Of a stretch of 64,000 nucleotides of DNA, positions 24,736 to 33,290 are shown in pieces. The stretch spans positions 1 through 64,000 of the forward strand of contig NZ_JADWYO010000034.1 in NCBI RefSeq assembly GCF_022414595.1, written 5' to 3'. Position 1 is the first letter of the stretch. Each line of letters starts with the position of its first letter. A program made the translations under genes and the position numbers. The notes beneath the pieces are model-generated. The model ran no database searches and was not told the DNA's origin. It saw only the letters and a list, made by a program, of their open reading frames with translations. Origin of the DNA: Streptomyces sp. MUM 203J. GTDB lineage: Bacteria; Actinomycetota; Actinomycetes; Streptomycetales; Streptomycetaceae.

Positions 24736-26675
24736 GCGGCACGCTGACGTCGCCACGCGGGGTCCCCCGCGCCCCCGGCGACCTCGTGGCGGAGCTGCGG
24801 CGGCTGGCCGGTGATGCCGTCGACGTCCGCCCCCCGGACCGGCTGGACGTGCCGGGGGACGGGCGCCCGGTCGCCGTGGTGAACCTCGACTGGGACGCCG
24901 ATCTGTCGGACCTGCCCGCGGCCGACAGAGCCGTCCTGCCCGTGTACGGGCTCCGGGGCCGCGTGGTCGTCGGCCCGGTGATACGACCCGGCCGGCCGGG
25001 GTGCCCGCAGTGCCTGGCGCTGCGCGTACGAGCGGCGGACGGACCGCAGGGGGTGCCCCTGGGGCAGGCGGCCCCCCTCCGCCCCATGTCCGCGCGGGGC
25101 GGACGCTGGCTGCCGCCCGGAACGGAACGCCTGGCGGCAGCCGTCCTGCGGGCCGAGGCGGAGCGGCTCGCCACCGGGGCGCCGCCGCGCGGCATCGACG
25201 CCGCCTTCGCGATCGGGCCCGCGCGGCTGAACGGCGCCTGGCATCCCGCCGTACCGCACACCCTGTGCGGGTCGCCGCACTGCCGGGCGGCGCGCCGCCC
25301 GCTCCCCCCGCCGCTGCCCGTCCTCTCCCGGCCGCTGCCCGCGACCGGCACGGGCTCGGCGCGCCGCCACCCGGCTGCCCGGTACGCCGAGCGGCTGGAG
25401 CGGGAGTACCTCGACGCGTGGTCGGGGATCACAAGGTCCGCCGCCGTCGGTGACGGGGCCGCCCTGCCGTCGGTACAGGTGCGCGTGCCCACCGTCTGGG
25501 GATTCGACGAGATCGCGATCGGGCGGGCCGAGGACTACGCGGGAGCACGGCCCGCGGCCGTCCTGGAAGGCCTGGAGCGCTACGCGGGATGGCACTGCGG
25601 CGGCCGCGACCCCGTACGCTTCGCCGCCTTCGCCGAACTCGACGACGCGGTCGACCCCCGCTCCCTGCTCCTGCACCCCGAAGAGGCCTACGAGAAGCCC
25701 GGCTTCGCCTACACGCCGTACACGCCGGACACGCCGACGGGGTGGGCGGAGGCGTACTCCGTGCACACCGGACGGCGCACCCTGATGCCGTTCCACATCG
25801 CCTACTACGGTGCCGCCGAGCGCCCCGACACCGGCCCGAGGTTCGTCTACGAGAACTCCAACGGCTGCGCGCTCGGGTCCGGCGTGGAGGAAGCCCTCCT
25901 GGCGGCCCTGCTGGAGGTGGCGGAGCGCGACGCCTTCCTGTGCGCCTGGTACTCCGGGACACCGCTGCCGGAGATCGACCTCGGCCGCACGACCGGCGAA
26001 GCCCGCCGGGCCGTGCACACGGTGCGGCACCGTACCGGGCGCGACCTGCGGGCCTTCCGGGCGGCCGGTGCCTTCGGCATCCCCGTGGCGCTGCTCGTAT
26101 CGACGTCCGAGGAGCCGGAGTCGCCGGCGACTCTGATCACCGCGGGCTCGGGACTCACCGTGGAGAAGGCACTGCTCGGGGCCGTCCACGAGATGGCGGC
26201 CGCCGCACCCGCGATCACCGTCGCGTACCGGCGCCGCCGCCCCGAGCTGGAACGGGCCCTGGACGCTCCGGACCTCGTACGCCACATGGAGGACCACGCC
26301 CTTGTCGGAGCCCTGCCGGGGGCCCGGCCGTGGTTCTCGTTCCTCCTCGACGCCCCACCGCCGGATGCCGCCCCCGGCCCGGCCGCGCACCGGCCGGCCG
26401 GCGACGTCGCAGCCGATCTCGCGGCGGTGCTCGCAGCCGCGCGGCGCGACGGGCACGAGGTGTTCGTCGTGGACCACACCACCAGCGAACTGCAGCGCCT
26501 CGGCCTGAACTGCGTCAAGGCGGTCGTGCCCGGCACGGTGCCGATGACCTTCGGACACCGGCACCGACGGCTGCCGCCGCCCGCGGCACTCACCGCGTTC
26601 CGGGCCAGGAACGGTATGGGCACACACGAGTTCACCCTTGAGGAGGTACGGCATGAGCCGCACCCGTTCCCCTGA
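24732..26675 (+). CDS. sioO: YcaO azoline cyclodehydratase with fused E1-like domain (SioO)
   Basis: 647 aa. The N-terminal 220 residues are E1/C-protein-like with zinc-type pairs CPQC and CGSPHC. The YcaO domain starts near 240 and contains AVLEGLERYAGWH, ENSNGCALGSGVEEALLAALL and EVAERDAFLCAWY, the ATP-binding Glu/Asn/Gly block. It ends exactly in PHPFP, the PxPxP tail that positions the active site in azoline-forming YcaO enzymes. It should phosphorylate backbone amides to cyclise core cysteines to thiazolines. ATG overlaps sioN stop (ATGA). Confidence 0.88.
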   Translation: MSGTLTSPRGVPRAPGDLVAELRRLAGDAVDVRPPDRLDVPGDGRPVAVVNLDWDADLSDLPAADRAVLPVYGLRGRVVVGPVIRPGRPGCPQCLALRVRAADGPQGVPLGQAAPLRPMSARGGRWLPPGTERLAAAVLRAEAERLATGAPPRGIDAAFAIGPARLNGAWHPAVPHTLCGSPHCRAARRPLPPPLPVLSRPLPATGTGSARRHPAARYAERLEREYLDAWSGITRSAAVGDGAALPSVQVRVPTVWGFDEIAIGRAEDYAGARPAAVLEGLERYAGWHCGGRDPVRFAAFAELDDAVDPRSLLLHPEEAYEKPGFAYTPYTPDTPTGWAEAYSVHTGRRTLMPFHIAYYGAAERPDTGPRFVYENSNGCALGSGVEEALLAALLEVAERDAFLCAWYSGTPLPEIDLGRTTGEARRAVHTVRHRTGRDLRAFRAAGAFGIPVALLVSTSEEPESPATLITAGSGLTVEKALLGAVHEMAAAAPAITVAYRRRRPELERALDAPDLVRHMEDHALVGALPGARPWFSFLLDAPPPDAAPGPAAHRPAGDVAADLAAVLAAARRDGHEVFVVDHTTSELQRLGLNCVKAVVPGTVPMTFGHRHRRLPPPAALTAFRARNGMGTHEFTLEEVRHEPHPFP

Positions 26676-28062
26676 CACGGAAGCCTCCGCCGCCACTGCG
26701 GCGGCGCCGCCGGAGGGGCTGAGCCCGCTGCCCAACGGCCTGGGATGGGTGGTCAGCAGCCGCTCCCTGACGGTCCGGCTGCTCAGCGATCAGCGGCTGG
26801 GCGTCCTGGAGCCACGACCCGTCATGGCCCACCTCGCCGCGAAACTGCCCGACGACGCACGTCCCTTCGTCGACGAGATCACCTCGTTCGCCGAGCGGGT
26901 CATGCTGCAGACCAACGCACGGCACATGGTGCTGCGCAAGGCTTTCGGCGGGTTCTTCGACGCGGACGCCATCGCGGCCCTCACACCGGGCATGCGGACG
27001 GACGCCCGGCGCACCGTGCGCCGGTTCGCGGCGGACGGGGGCGGCGAGTTCATGACCTCGGTGGCGTTCCCGTACGCGGTACGCGTCGGGGCGCGGCTCA
27101 TCGGCCTCACCGACCAGGAGTACCGCCTACTGCACAAGCTGAGCCAGCACGTCGCCCTGGTCGCCTATGCGGCCCGCCTCGACGACCCGGCGCAGGCGGT
27201 CCGCGCCGGCCATAGCGCGCTGACCCGGGCCCGCGAGACCCTGGCAGCCGCCCGGCCGGCCGCGCCCCCGGCCTCGGTGCTCGGTGCGTGGCACGCCGGG
27301 GCGATCGACCTGCCCGACGAGGACATCGAGGCCAACGTGGTGATGCTGGTCCAGGCATCCCTGGAGACGGTCGCCGGAATGCTGGGGAACACGGCCGCGC
27401 GCGTCCTCGGCACGTCCGGCGCGCTAGCCGACGCCGGGCGCCGGGAGAGTCTCCTCGACGACGCCCTCCGCGCGGAGCCCCCGCTCAAGACCCTGGAACG
27501 CGTGGTCCAGGAGCCGTTCCACATGGACGGCCACGAGTTCCGGCCCGGGCAGATCGTCTCGGTCAGGGTCGCGGAGGCCAACCGGCTGGACGCGGAGGCC
27601 GACCGGCCGGGCACGGGGGCTGACCAGCCGGGCACGGAGGCCGATCCGCCGGACCATGGCCCGGTGGCCGGCCGGGCCCTGTTCTCCTTCGGCTGGGGCG
27701 CCTACCGCTGCCTCGGCGCCCGCATGGCCCGCCACCAGGCGTGGGAGCTGTTCGACGCACTGCACCACATCGCGCCCGCCACCGCGCTGGCCGACGAGGA
27801 GGTCGAACGGGTCCGGCACATCAGATTCGACATGCCGCGGCGGCTCCGCGTGGTGTGCCCGCCGACGGCCGACCGCACACAGCTCACCCGGGCGCTGACG
27901 GAAGCACTCGAAGAGGACGACCTCGACCGGCCGCTGACGTCGCTGGAACGCGAGGTGACGTTCGTCGTCCTGCGGGAGAACGGAGTGACGGTCCCCGAGG
28001 AACTCCGAGGACCGACGACCATCAGGGAGTGGGTGGAATGGGCGACCCCGGTGCATGGCTGA
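26653..28062 (+). CDS. sioP: Cytochrome P450 with C-terminal carrier-like extension (SioP)
   Basis: 469 aa, longer than a bacterial P450 (about 400). Heme ligand Cys353 lies in LFSFGWGAYRCLGARMARHQ. The I-helix reads VMLVQASLETVAGML, lacking the usual AGxxT. After residue 400 a tail of about 70 residues (DDLDRPLTSLEREVTFVVLR, then GVTVPEEL and TTIREWVEW) has the layout of an acyl-carrier domain but with Val in place of the phosphopantetheinylated Ser. One of the two sio P450s should epoxidise the quinaldate and the other dihydroxylate Ile10; sequence alone does not say which. ATG follows GAGGAGG and overlaps sioO by 23 bases. Confidence 0.82.
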   Translation: MSRTRSPDTEASAATAAAPPEGLSPLPNGLGWVVSSRSLTVRLLSDQRLGVLEPRPVMAHLAAKLPDDARPFVDEITSFAERVMLQTNARHMVLRKAFGGFFDADAIAALTPGMRTDARRTVRRFAADGGGEFMTSVAFPYAVRVGARLIGLTDQEYRLLHKLSQHVALVAYAARLDDPAQAVRAGHSALTRARETLAAARPAAPPASVLGAWHAGAIDLPDEDIEANVVMLVQASLETVAGMLGNTAARVLGTSGALADAGRRESLLDDALRAEPPLKTLERVVQEPFHMDGHEFRPGQIVSVRVAEANRLDAEADRPGTGADQPGTEADPPDHGPVAGRALFSFGWGAYRCLGARMARHQAWELFDALHHIAPATALADEEVERVRHIRFDMPRRLRVVCPPTADRTQLTRALTEALEEDDLDRPLTSLEREVTFVVLRENGVTVPEELRGPTTIREWVEWATPVHG

Positions 28063-29342
28063 TCCACGCCGAGCCCGTGCTGCGCCGGTCCCGGGCGGGT
28101 GTGGTGACCGAGCGCGGGCGCTTCTCCTGGCCGTCCCTCCTGGAGCGGGCCGAAGCCCTCGCGGCCGGGCTTCCCGATGCCCCGCACGGCTGGGTCGTCC
28201 CCGCGGACGGTGCGGAACGGGCCGTTGTGGGCCTGCTCGCCCTCGGCCTGACGGCCCCCTCGCCACGCTGGGTGCTCGGAGACCCGGCCAGGTGGTGCGC
28301 CGCCGGGCTCGCCGCCGCGGGCGACGGGGAGCTGTTCGTGGCGGGGCCGCACGCCGCACCCCCACCCGGCACCGGGGGACCCACCTACGCGACGGCCTCG
28401 TCAGGCACGACCGGCCCCCCGAAGCTGCTCTTCGGGCGGCCCCACTCGGTGCCGCCCGCGGTCGGGCTGTACACCGCGGGCATCCCGGAATACGCGTCCG
28501 CCGAGGTGTTCGCCACGTGCTCCGCGATCGACTTCGCGGCCGCCTTCTACATGGTGGTCGCCCCTGCCATGCTGCTCGGCCGCGACCTGGTCCTGTTCCG
28601 GCCCGGCTCGTGGGAGACCGCCGTCCCCGAGCTGGCCGGGCGGCCCGGTGTATGCCTGGCGCCGCCGGCCCTCGCCGTACTCGGAGCCCGGACGGCGGCC
28701 GCCCGACACGCCTTCCCCGAGACCTCGTTCGTCCCCGCCGGCGGCGGGCTCACCCAGGGGAGGGCCGAGCGCGTCAGCGCGGGATTCCCCGGCTGCGGAT
28801 TCCTGACGATGCTCGGCTCCACCGAAACCGGGCTCCTCACCGTCGGCCGCGGCGTACGCGACGACGGCCACGTCGGATCACCGCTCCCGGGCAAGCCGGT
28901 GTGGCTGGAGGACACCGGACCGGACGGCACCGGCACGCTGTGGACCAGGGGACCGGACACCCGGTTCGCCGTGACCGGAGGGCAGCTGACGACGCGCCGG
29001 GACGGCGCCGTGAGCACCGGCGATCTGGCCCACCGGACGGAGGACGGAGGCTTCGTCCTGGACGGCCGCAAGGACGACCTCGTCAAGGTCGACGGAATGA
29101 GCGTCTACCCCCGGGAGATCACCGCCGCCGTCCGGGCCCTGCCGGGCGTCACGGACGCCTCGGTCTCCGTCGACCGCTCCCGGAGCGCCGACCGGGTGAC
29201 CGTCATCGCGGTGGGCGACACCACCGAGGCGCGGGTCCGCGAGGCCTGCCGGAGTCTCCCCACACCCGTGACACCGCACCGGGTCGTCTGCCGGCCGGTC
29301 GGCCAGGCCGTCTACGACACCCGCGGCAAGGTGCTCCGCTGA
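28038..29342 (+). CDS. sioQ: AMP-forming acyl ligase, quinaldic acid activation (SioQ)
   Basis: 434 aa, compact ANL-family adenylating enzyme. P-loop TYATASSGTTGPPKLLFG, A5-like MLGSTETG, A7-like VSTGDLAHRTEDGGFVLDGR and A10-type VYDTRGKVLR with the C-terminal Lys are all present. In the thiostrepton pathway the hydroxyethyl-quinaldic acid must be activated before attachment to the Thr side chain and N-terminus; this is the only stand-alone ligase in the cluster. No free carrier protein is nearby. ATG 28038 follows GGGAGTGGG and overlaps sioP by 25 bases. Confidence 0.8.
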   Translation: MGDPGAWLIHAEPVLRRSRAGVVTERGRFSWPSLLERAEALAAGLPDAPHGWVVPADGAERAVVGLLALGLTAPSPRWVLGDPARWCAAGLAAAGDGELFVAGPHAAPPPGTGGPTYATASSGTTGPPKLLFGRPHSVPPAVGLYTAGIPEYASAEVFATCSAIDFAAAFYMVVAPAMLLGRDLVLFRPGSWETAVPELAGRPGVCLAPPALAVLGARTAAARHAFPETSFVPAGGGLTQGRAERVSAGFPGCGFLTMLGSTETGLLTVGRGVRDDGHVGSPLPGKPVWLEDTGPDGTGTLWTRGPDTRFAVTGGQLTTRRDGAVSTGDLAHRTEDGGFVLDGRKDDLVKVDGMSVYPREITAAVRALPGVTDASVSVDRSRSADRVTVIAVGDTTEARVREACRSLPTPVTPHRVVCRPVGQAVYDTRGKVLR

Positions 29343-29358
29343 GGAAGGGCGTGATGGC

Positions 29359-30570
29359 ATGACAAGGACAGAGAGCGTTGACGGCATGACGACTCGCCCG
29401 GCCCGTACGGCCGTCACCGAGGCGCTGCTGAGGTGCCCGGCCCCGCTGTACGAACGGATGCGCCGTCAGGGGCCCCTGGTCTGGAGCGCACCCGACCGCA
29501 CGTGGGTGGTGACCGGCCACGAACTCGCGCGGCTCGTCCTGCGCGACCCGCGCTTCCGCATGCCCGGCCCGCCGCAGGAGTCGCAATGGTCGGAGAGCGG
29601 CAGCCACGGCGGCTTCTTCCAGAGCATGCTGCTGGCCTCCGAGGGAGAACGGCACGCCCGGCTGCGCCGCTTCCTCGGCCGGCTCTTCACCCCCCGGGCC
29701 GTCCGCGCCCGGACCGCCCGGATCGAGGCCGCCATGGCGGCACTCCTGGACGACGTCGACGGGCGTACGGCGATGGACGGCGTCGCCCAGATCAGCGCCC
29801 GGCTGCCGGTGAGTGTGATCGGAGACCTCGTCGGCATCCCCGAGGACGACCGCCACGACGTCAGTGAGCTCTGCCGGGCGATCAGCAGGGGCGGCGGAGT
29901 CTCGTCGGGCCGGCCGTCCGGCGACGACGTCGGTACGGCCCTGACCGGCGTCGACGCGCTCGGCCGGCTCGTCACCGGCTGGACGGCCACCCCGGACCGG
30001 CTCGTACCCGACTCCGTGCTGGCGCTCGCCGCCGGCGCCGAGGGCACCCCGGAAGCGCTGTCCCACACCGAGATCGTCGCCAACGTCTTCAGCCTGTACA
30101 TCGCGGGCCACGACACCTCCCGCAACATGCTCAGCGGCCTGCTGCTGAGCCTGGCGACCCGGCCCGGGCTGCTGGACCGCCTCGCGGCCGGCACCGTCGA
30201 CGTCCCGGCGGAGGTCGACCGGCTCCTCCTCGCCGAGTCACCGCTCACCTTCACCGTCCGGGTGGCGCAGGAGGAGTGCCGGCTCGAAGGGCGGCGCATC
30301 CGTCCGGGCGACCGGATCAGGGTGATGCTCGGCGCCGCCAACCACGAGCTGCTCACCAGCGGCGCCCCGGCCGCCCACCCCGGTGTCAGCTTCGGTGAGG
30401 GGCGCCACGTATGCCTCGGAGCACACCTGGCACGCACCGAGGGCAGGGTGCTGATGGAAGCGGCCGGGCAGCGGTGGTCCCGTGTGCGCCTGGCGGCCGA
30501 GCCCACGTGGGCGCCGCACTTCCTCCACCGTGGACTGGACAGCCTGCCGCTGGAGATCGCATGGCGCTAG
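29359..30570 (+). CDS. sioR: Cytochrome P450 (SioR)
   Basis: 403 aa, standard bacterial CYP. I-helix NVFSLYIAGHDTSRNM carries the oxygen-activating AGHDT, an ExxR-type region follows with AEVDRLLLAESPLTFTVRV, and FGEGRHVCLGAHLAR places heme ligand Cys352. It partners SioP for epoxidation of the quinaldic acid or dihydroxylation of Ile10. Electrons would come from host ferredoxins, as no redox partner gene is in the cluster. The ATG lies 16 bases after sioQ behind GAGGAAGGG. Confidence 0.85.
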   Translation: MTRTESVDGMTTRPARTAVTEALLRCPAPLYERMRRQGPLVWSAPDRTWVVTGHELARLVLRDPRFRMPGPPQESQWSESGSHGGFFQSMLLASEGERHARLRRFLGRLFTPRAVRARTARIEAAMAALLDDVDGRTAMDGVAQISARLPVSVIGDLVGIPEDDRHDVSELCRAISRGGGVSSGRPSGDDVGTALTGVDALGRLVTGWTATPDRLVPDSVLALAAGAEGTPEALSHTEIVANVFSLYIAGHDTSRNMLSGLLLSLATRPGLLDRLAAGTVDVPAEVDRLLLAESPLTFTVRVAQEECRLEGRRIRPGDRIRVMLGAANHELLTSGAPAAHPGVSFGEGRHVCLGAHLARTEGRVLMEAAGQRWSRVRLAAEPTWAPHFLHRGLDSLPLEIAWR

Positions 30571-33257
30571 CGAGTGGGGACGAGGGGGCGCCGGGTGAGG
30601 GTGAGGTGCTGCCCGGTCGGGAGGCGGTGCTCCCCGGTGGGGACCCGGTGCCGTCGCGGACCGGCCCTGTCACTCTGGGACCGGTCGCGGTGCGCAGGCG
30701 GTGCCGCCTGCCCGGTTCCGTCCTGACGGAGCTGGGCAGCGATCGGGTGTGGCAGTCGGCCGGGGCCTGGGCCGACGCCGAGGACGCCGCCCTCCGACTG
30801 GGTGGCGCGCTCGCGGACCACCTCGGCACGCTGGTGCCGACGGCGCCGAAGGAGCCGCGCCGGGACCTGCTGCGGGCGCGCCGCGCCGCCTTCCACGCCC
30901 GGACGCTTCCCGTCCGGCCGCTTCCCGCGGGGCCGGCAGCGGACGCGTACACCGAGAACCTGGCTGCGGAGTACGCCCGCGTGCTGGAGGCCCGGGAGTC
31001 CGCCCGGCGGGACCTCGACGCGGCCCTGGGGACGCTTGCCCGGACCGCCGGCGCGACGGTCGACGCGGTCCTCGACGACCCGGACCTCGCCTGGTCCGTC
31101 GAGCTGTCCGTACCCGGCCTCCTGGAGGCCGGGCCGGTCGGCGCGCTGGACGCGACCGCGGGAAGGAAGGCCCGGCGGAGAGCTCTGACGCTGCTGCGCC
31201 TGGTGCAGCGCGCCGCGACCAAGGCCACCCCGTTCGCCGGCTTCGCCGCCACCCACCTGCTCTTCCGGGACGGCGTGGAGAGCGCGCCGCGCAGTCATGT
31301 GCGAGTGGACCGCGGAGCGGTCGAGCGGGTGCGGCAGTGGGTCGCGGACGGCGGCTACCGGAGTCTGCGACCGGAGCGCCTGTGGCTCACCGCGAACCCG
31401 AGCGCGATGATCCGCGAACACGACGACGGCCCTCGGGTGACGTGGCTGGTGACCCGGGGGAACGGCATGGAGCGCTTCGGGTCCGCGCGGTGCGGGCCGG
31501 CGCTGGCCCGCACCCTGCACCGGCTGCGCGACCCGGTACGCCTGGACACCGTCACGAAGGACGGCGCGCTGCCCGGCACGCTGGAGACGCTCGTGCGGCG
31601 CGGGCTGCTGGAGGTCGGACCGGCCCTGCCGACCCACGGCTGGCGCACCCTGCACGCGGCGGCCGACGCCACCGCCCCGGGACCGCGCGCCGAGGGCGAG
31701 GAGGCCCGGATCGCCAGGGACGTCCACGACTCGCTGTGCGTGCTGCGCGACGCGGAGGACGCGCTCGACGGCGCGGGGCGCGGCGGCGCGCTGCGGCGAG
31801 CGAGGGAGGGGATCAGCGCACTCGCCCGGACCCTGAGCACCGGCGAGCGGAGCACCGGCGGCTGGCGGGGTGACGGCCAAGGGGGCGGTCGTGCCCCGGT
31901 CGGTGCCGTGCGTTGCCCGGTCAGCGAGGACGTCGTTGGCCTCCAGGCCGACGACGGCATCCTGCGTACATCCACCGACGTGCTCGCAGACCTGGGCCGG
32001 GTCCAGCGCATCGTGCCGCTGCTCAGCTACGAGCTGCCGTTCCAGCTCGCCACCGCGATCGCGTTCCGGCGCCGGTTCGGGCTGGATCCCGTGCCCCTTC
32101 CCGCTGCCTACCAGTGGTTTCTGGAGTCCGGCCGCAAGGAGTCCGACGCCCTGCTCGCCGACTGCCGCGCCGACGAGCTGGTGGCGGTGCTCGGGCTTCG
32201 CCGTCGGCTCTTCGAGGGGCTCCGTGAGGCGGCGGACCGGCCGGGCACGGAGGTGCGGTGCGACCCCGGCCTGCTGGACGCCGTGGCGGCGGGCCTGCCG
32301 GACGCGGTCATGGACCTTCCGTGCGCGGCCTGGCCCGTACAACCGGCCGGGAACCAGGTGGTGGTCAACGGTGTCGGCAGCGGCTACGGGCGGTTCGCCG
32401 CCCGGGTGGCCGCGGGCCTCGACGACGTCCGGACAGCCGAGCTGCGCGGCTGGGCGGCGGCGGCCCACACGCCGCTGGAGGGCGGTATAGCGGTCGACGT
32501 CTCCGCGCTGCTGGGGGCCACGGTCAACGAGCATCCGCTGCTGCTGCCCGCGGCACTGAGCTACCCGGGCCGGGCGCTGGAGTGCGCCCCCCATGCCCGG
32601 ATCGACCTGTCCGAAGTCGTCGTCCGGGCTGTGGGCGGCCGACTGCTGCTGTTCGGTGAGCGCTTTCCGGGTCGGCCGCTGTTCCCCGTACCGCACAACG
32701 CGACCCTGTCCGCTGTGGCGCCCGGACTGTACCGGTGGCTGAGCCGCTTCGGACCGCCGTCCGGCGCGACGCTCGACCTGTGGGACCACGTGGACGCCCT
32801 GGCCGGGCCGGAGGCCCCCGTCGCCGTCCGCCACTACCCGCGGCTGACCCTGGGGCGTCTCGTTCTGTGCCGGCGGACCTGGAAGGTCCCTGGTGCCGCA
32901 CTCCCCGCCGTGACCCCGTCGGGCACCGCGCAGGGGGCCCGGGCCTGGTACCGGTGGTGCGCGAGCACCGGCGTGCCCCGCCGTTCGTTTCTGCGTACCA
33001 CCACGCTCCCGGACCCCTGGGACGTCGTCCGCGGCAAGGCCGACAAGCGCCCGGTGCTGGCCGCCCGTTCCTCTTCGGGTGCGGCGATCCGCAAGCCTCT
33101 CTACGTCGACCTGTCGCAGCCCCTGTGCTGGCCGGCCGCCACGGCCGCGGCAGGGGACACCCTGACCTTCACCGAGCCGCTGCCCGACCCCGTCGGAACC
33201 GCCCGGGGCGGCCGCGTCACGGAGTACGTCCTGGAGACCTCCCAGCCCCCGTCGTGA
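30561..33257 (+). CDS. sioS: Second LanB-type dehydratase, glutamylation domain (SioS)
   Basis: 898 aa, paralogue of SioJ. RLVQRAATKATPFAGFAATH, NQVVVNGVGSGYGRFAARVA, VNEHPLLLPAALSYPGRALE and the closing HYPRLTLGRLVLCRRTWKVP match the Lant_dehydr_N family. The first 40 residues (GEVLPGREAVLPGGDPVPS) are low-complexity. Thiostrepton-type clusters also carry two such proteins (TsrJ, TsrS), which may divide the many Ser/Thr sites. ATG 30561 overlaps the end of sioR by 10 bases; an alternative internal start would remove the low-complexity head. Confidence 0.82.
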   Translation: MALASGDEGAPGEGEVLPGREAVLPGGDPVPSRTGPVTLGPVAVRRRCRLPGSVLTELGSDRVWQSAGAWADAEDAALRLGGALADHLGTLVPTAPKEPRRDLLRARRAAFHARTLPVRPLPAGPAADAYTENLAAEYARVLEARESARRDLDAALGTLARTAGATVDAVLDDPDLAWSVELSVPGLLEAGPVGALDATAGRKARRRALTLLRLVQRAATKATPFAGFAATHLLFRDGVESAPRSHVRVDRGAVERVRQWVADGGYRSLRPERLWLTANPSAMIREHDDGPRVTWLVTRGNGMERFGSARCGPALARTLHRLRDPVRLDTVTKDGALPGTLETLVRRGLLEVGPALPTHGWRTLHAAADATAPGPRAEGEEARIARDVHDSLCVLRDAEDALDGAGRGGALRRAREGISALARTLSTGERSTGGWRGDGQGGGRAPVGAVRCPVSEDVVGLQADDGILRTSTDVLADLGRVQRIVPLLSYELPFQLATAIAFRRRFGLDPVPLPAAYQWFLESGRKESDALLADCRADELVAVLGLRRRLFEGLREAADRPGTEVRCDPGLLDAVAAGLPDAVMDLPCAAWPVQPAGNQVVVNGVGSGYGRFAARVAAGLDDVRTAELRGWAAAAHTPLEGGIAVDVSALLGATVNEHPLLLPAALSYPGRALECAPHARIDLSEVVVRAVGGRLLLFGERFPGRPLFPVPHNATLSAVAPGLYRWLSRFGPPSGATLDLWDHVDALAGPEAPVAVRHYPRLTLGRLVLCRRTWKVPGAALPAVTPSGTAQGARAWYRWCASTGVPRRSFLRTTTLPDPWDVVRGKADKRPVLAARSSSGAAIRKPLYVDLSQPLCWPAATAAAGDTLTFTEPLPDPVGTARGGRVTEYVLETSQPPS

Positions 33258-33290
33258 ACCCGGGGCTGACCCGAGCCGTGAAGGAGACCA

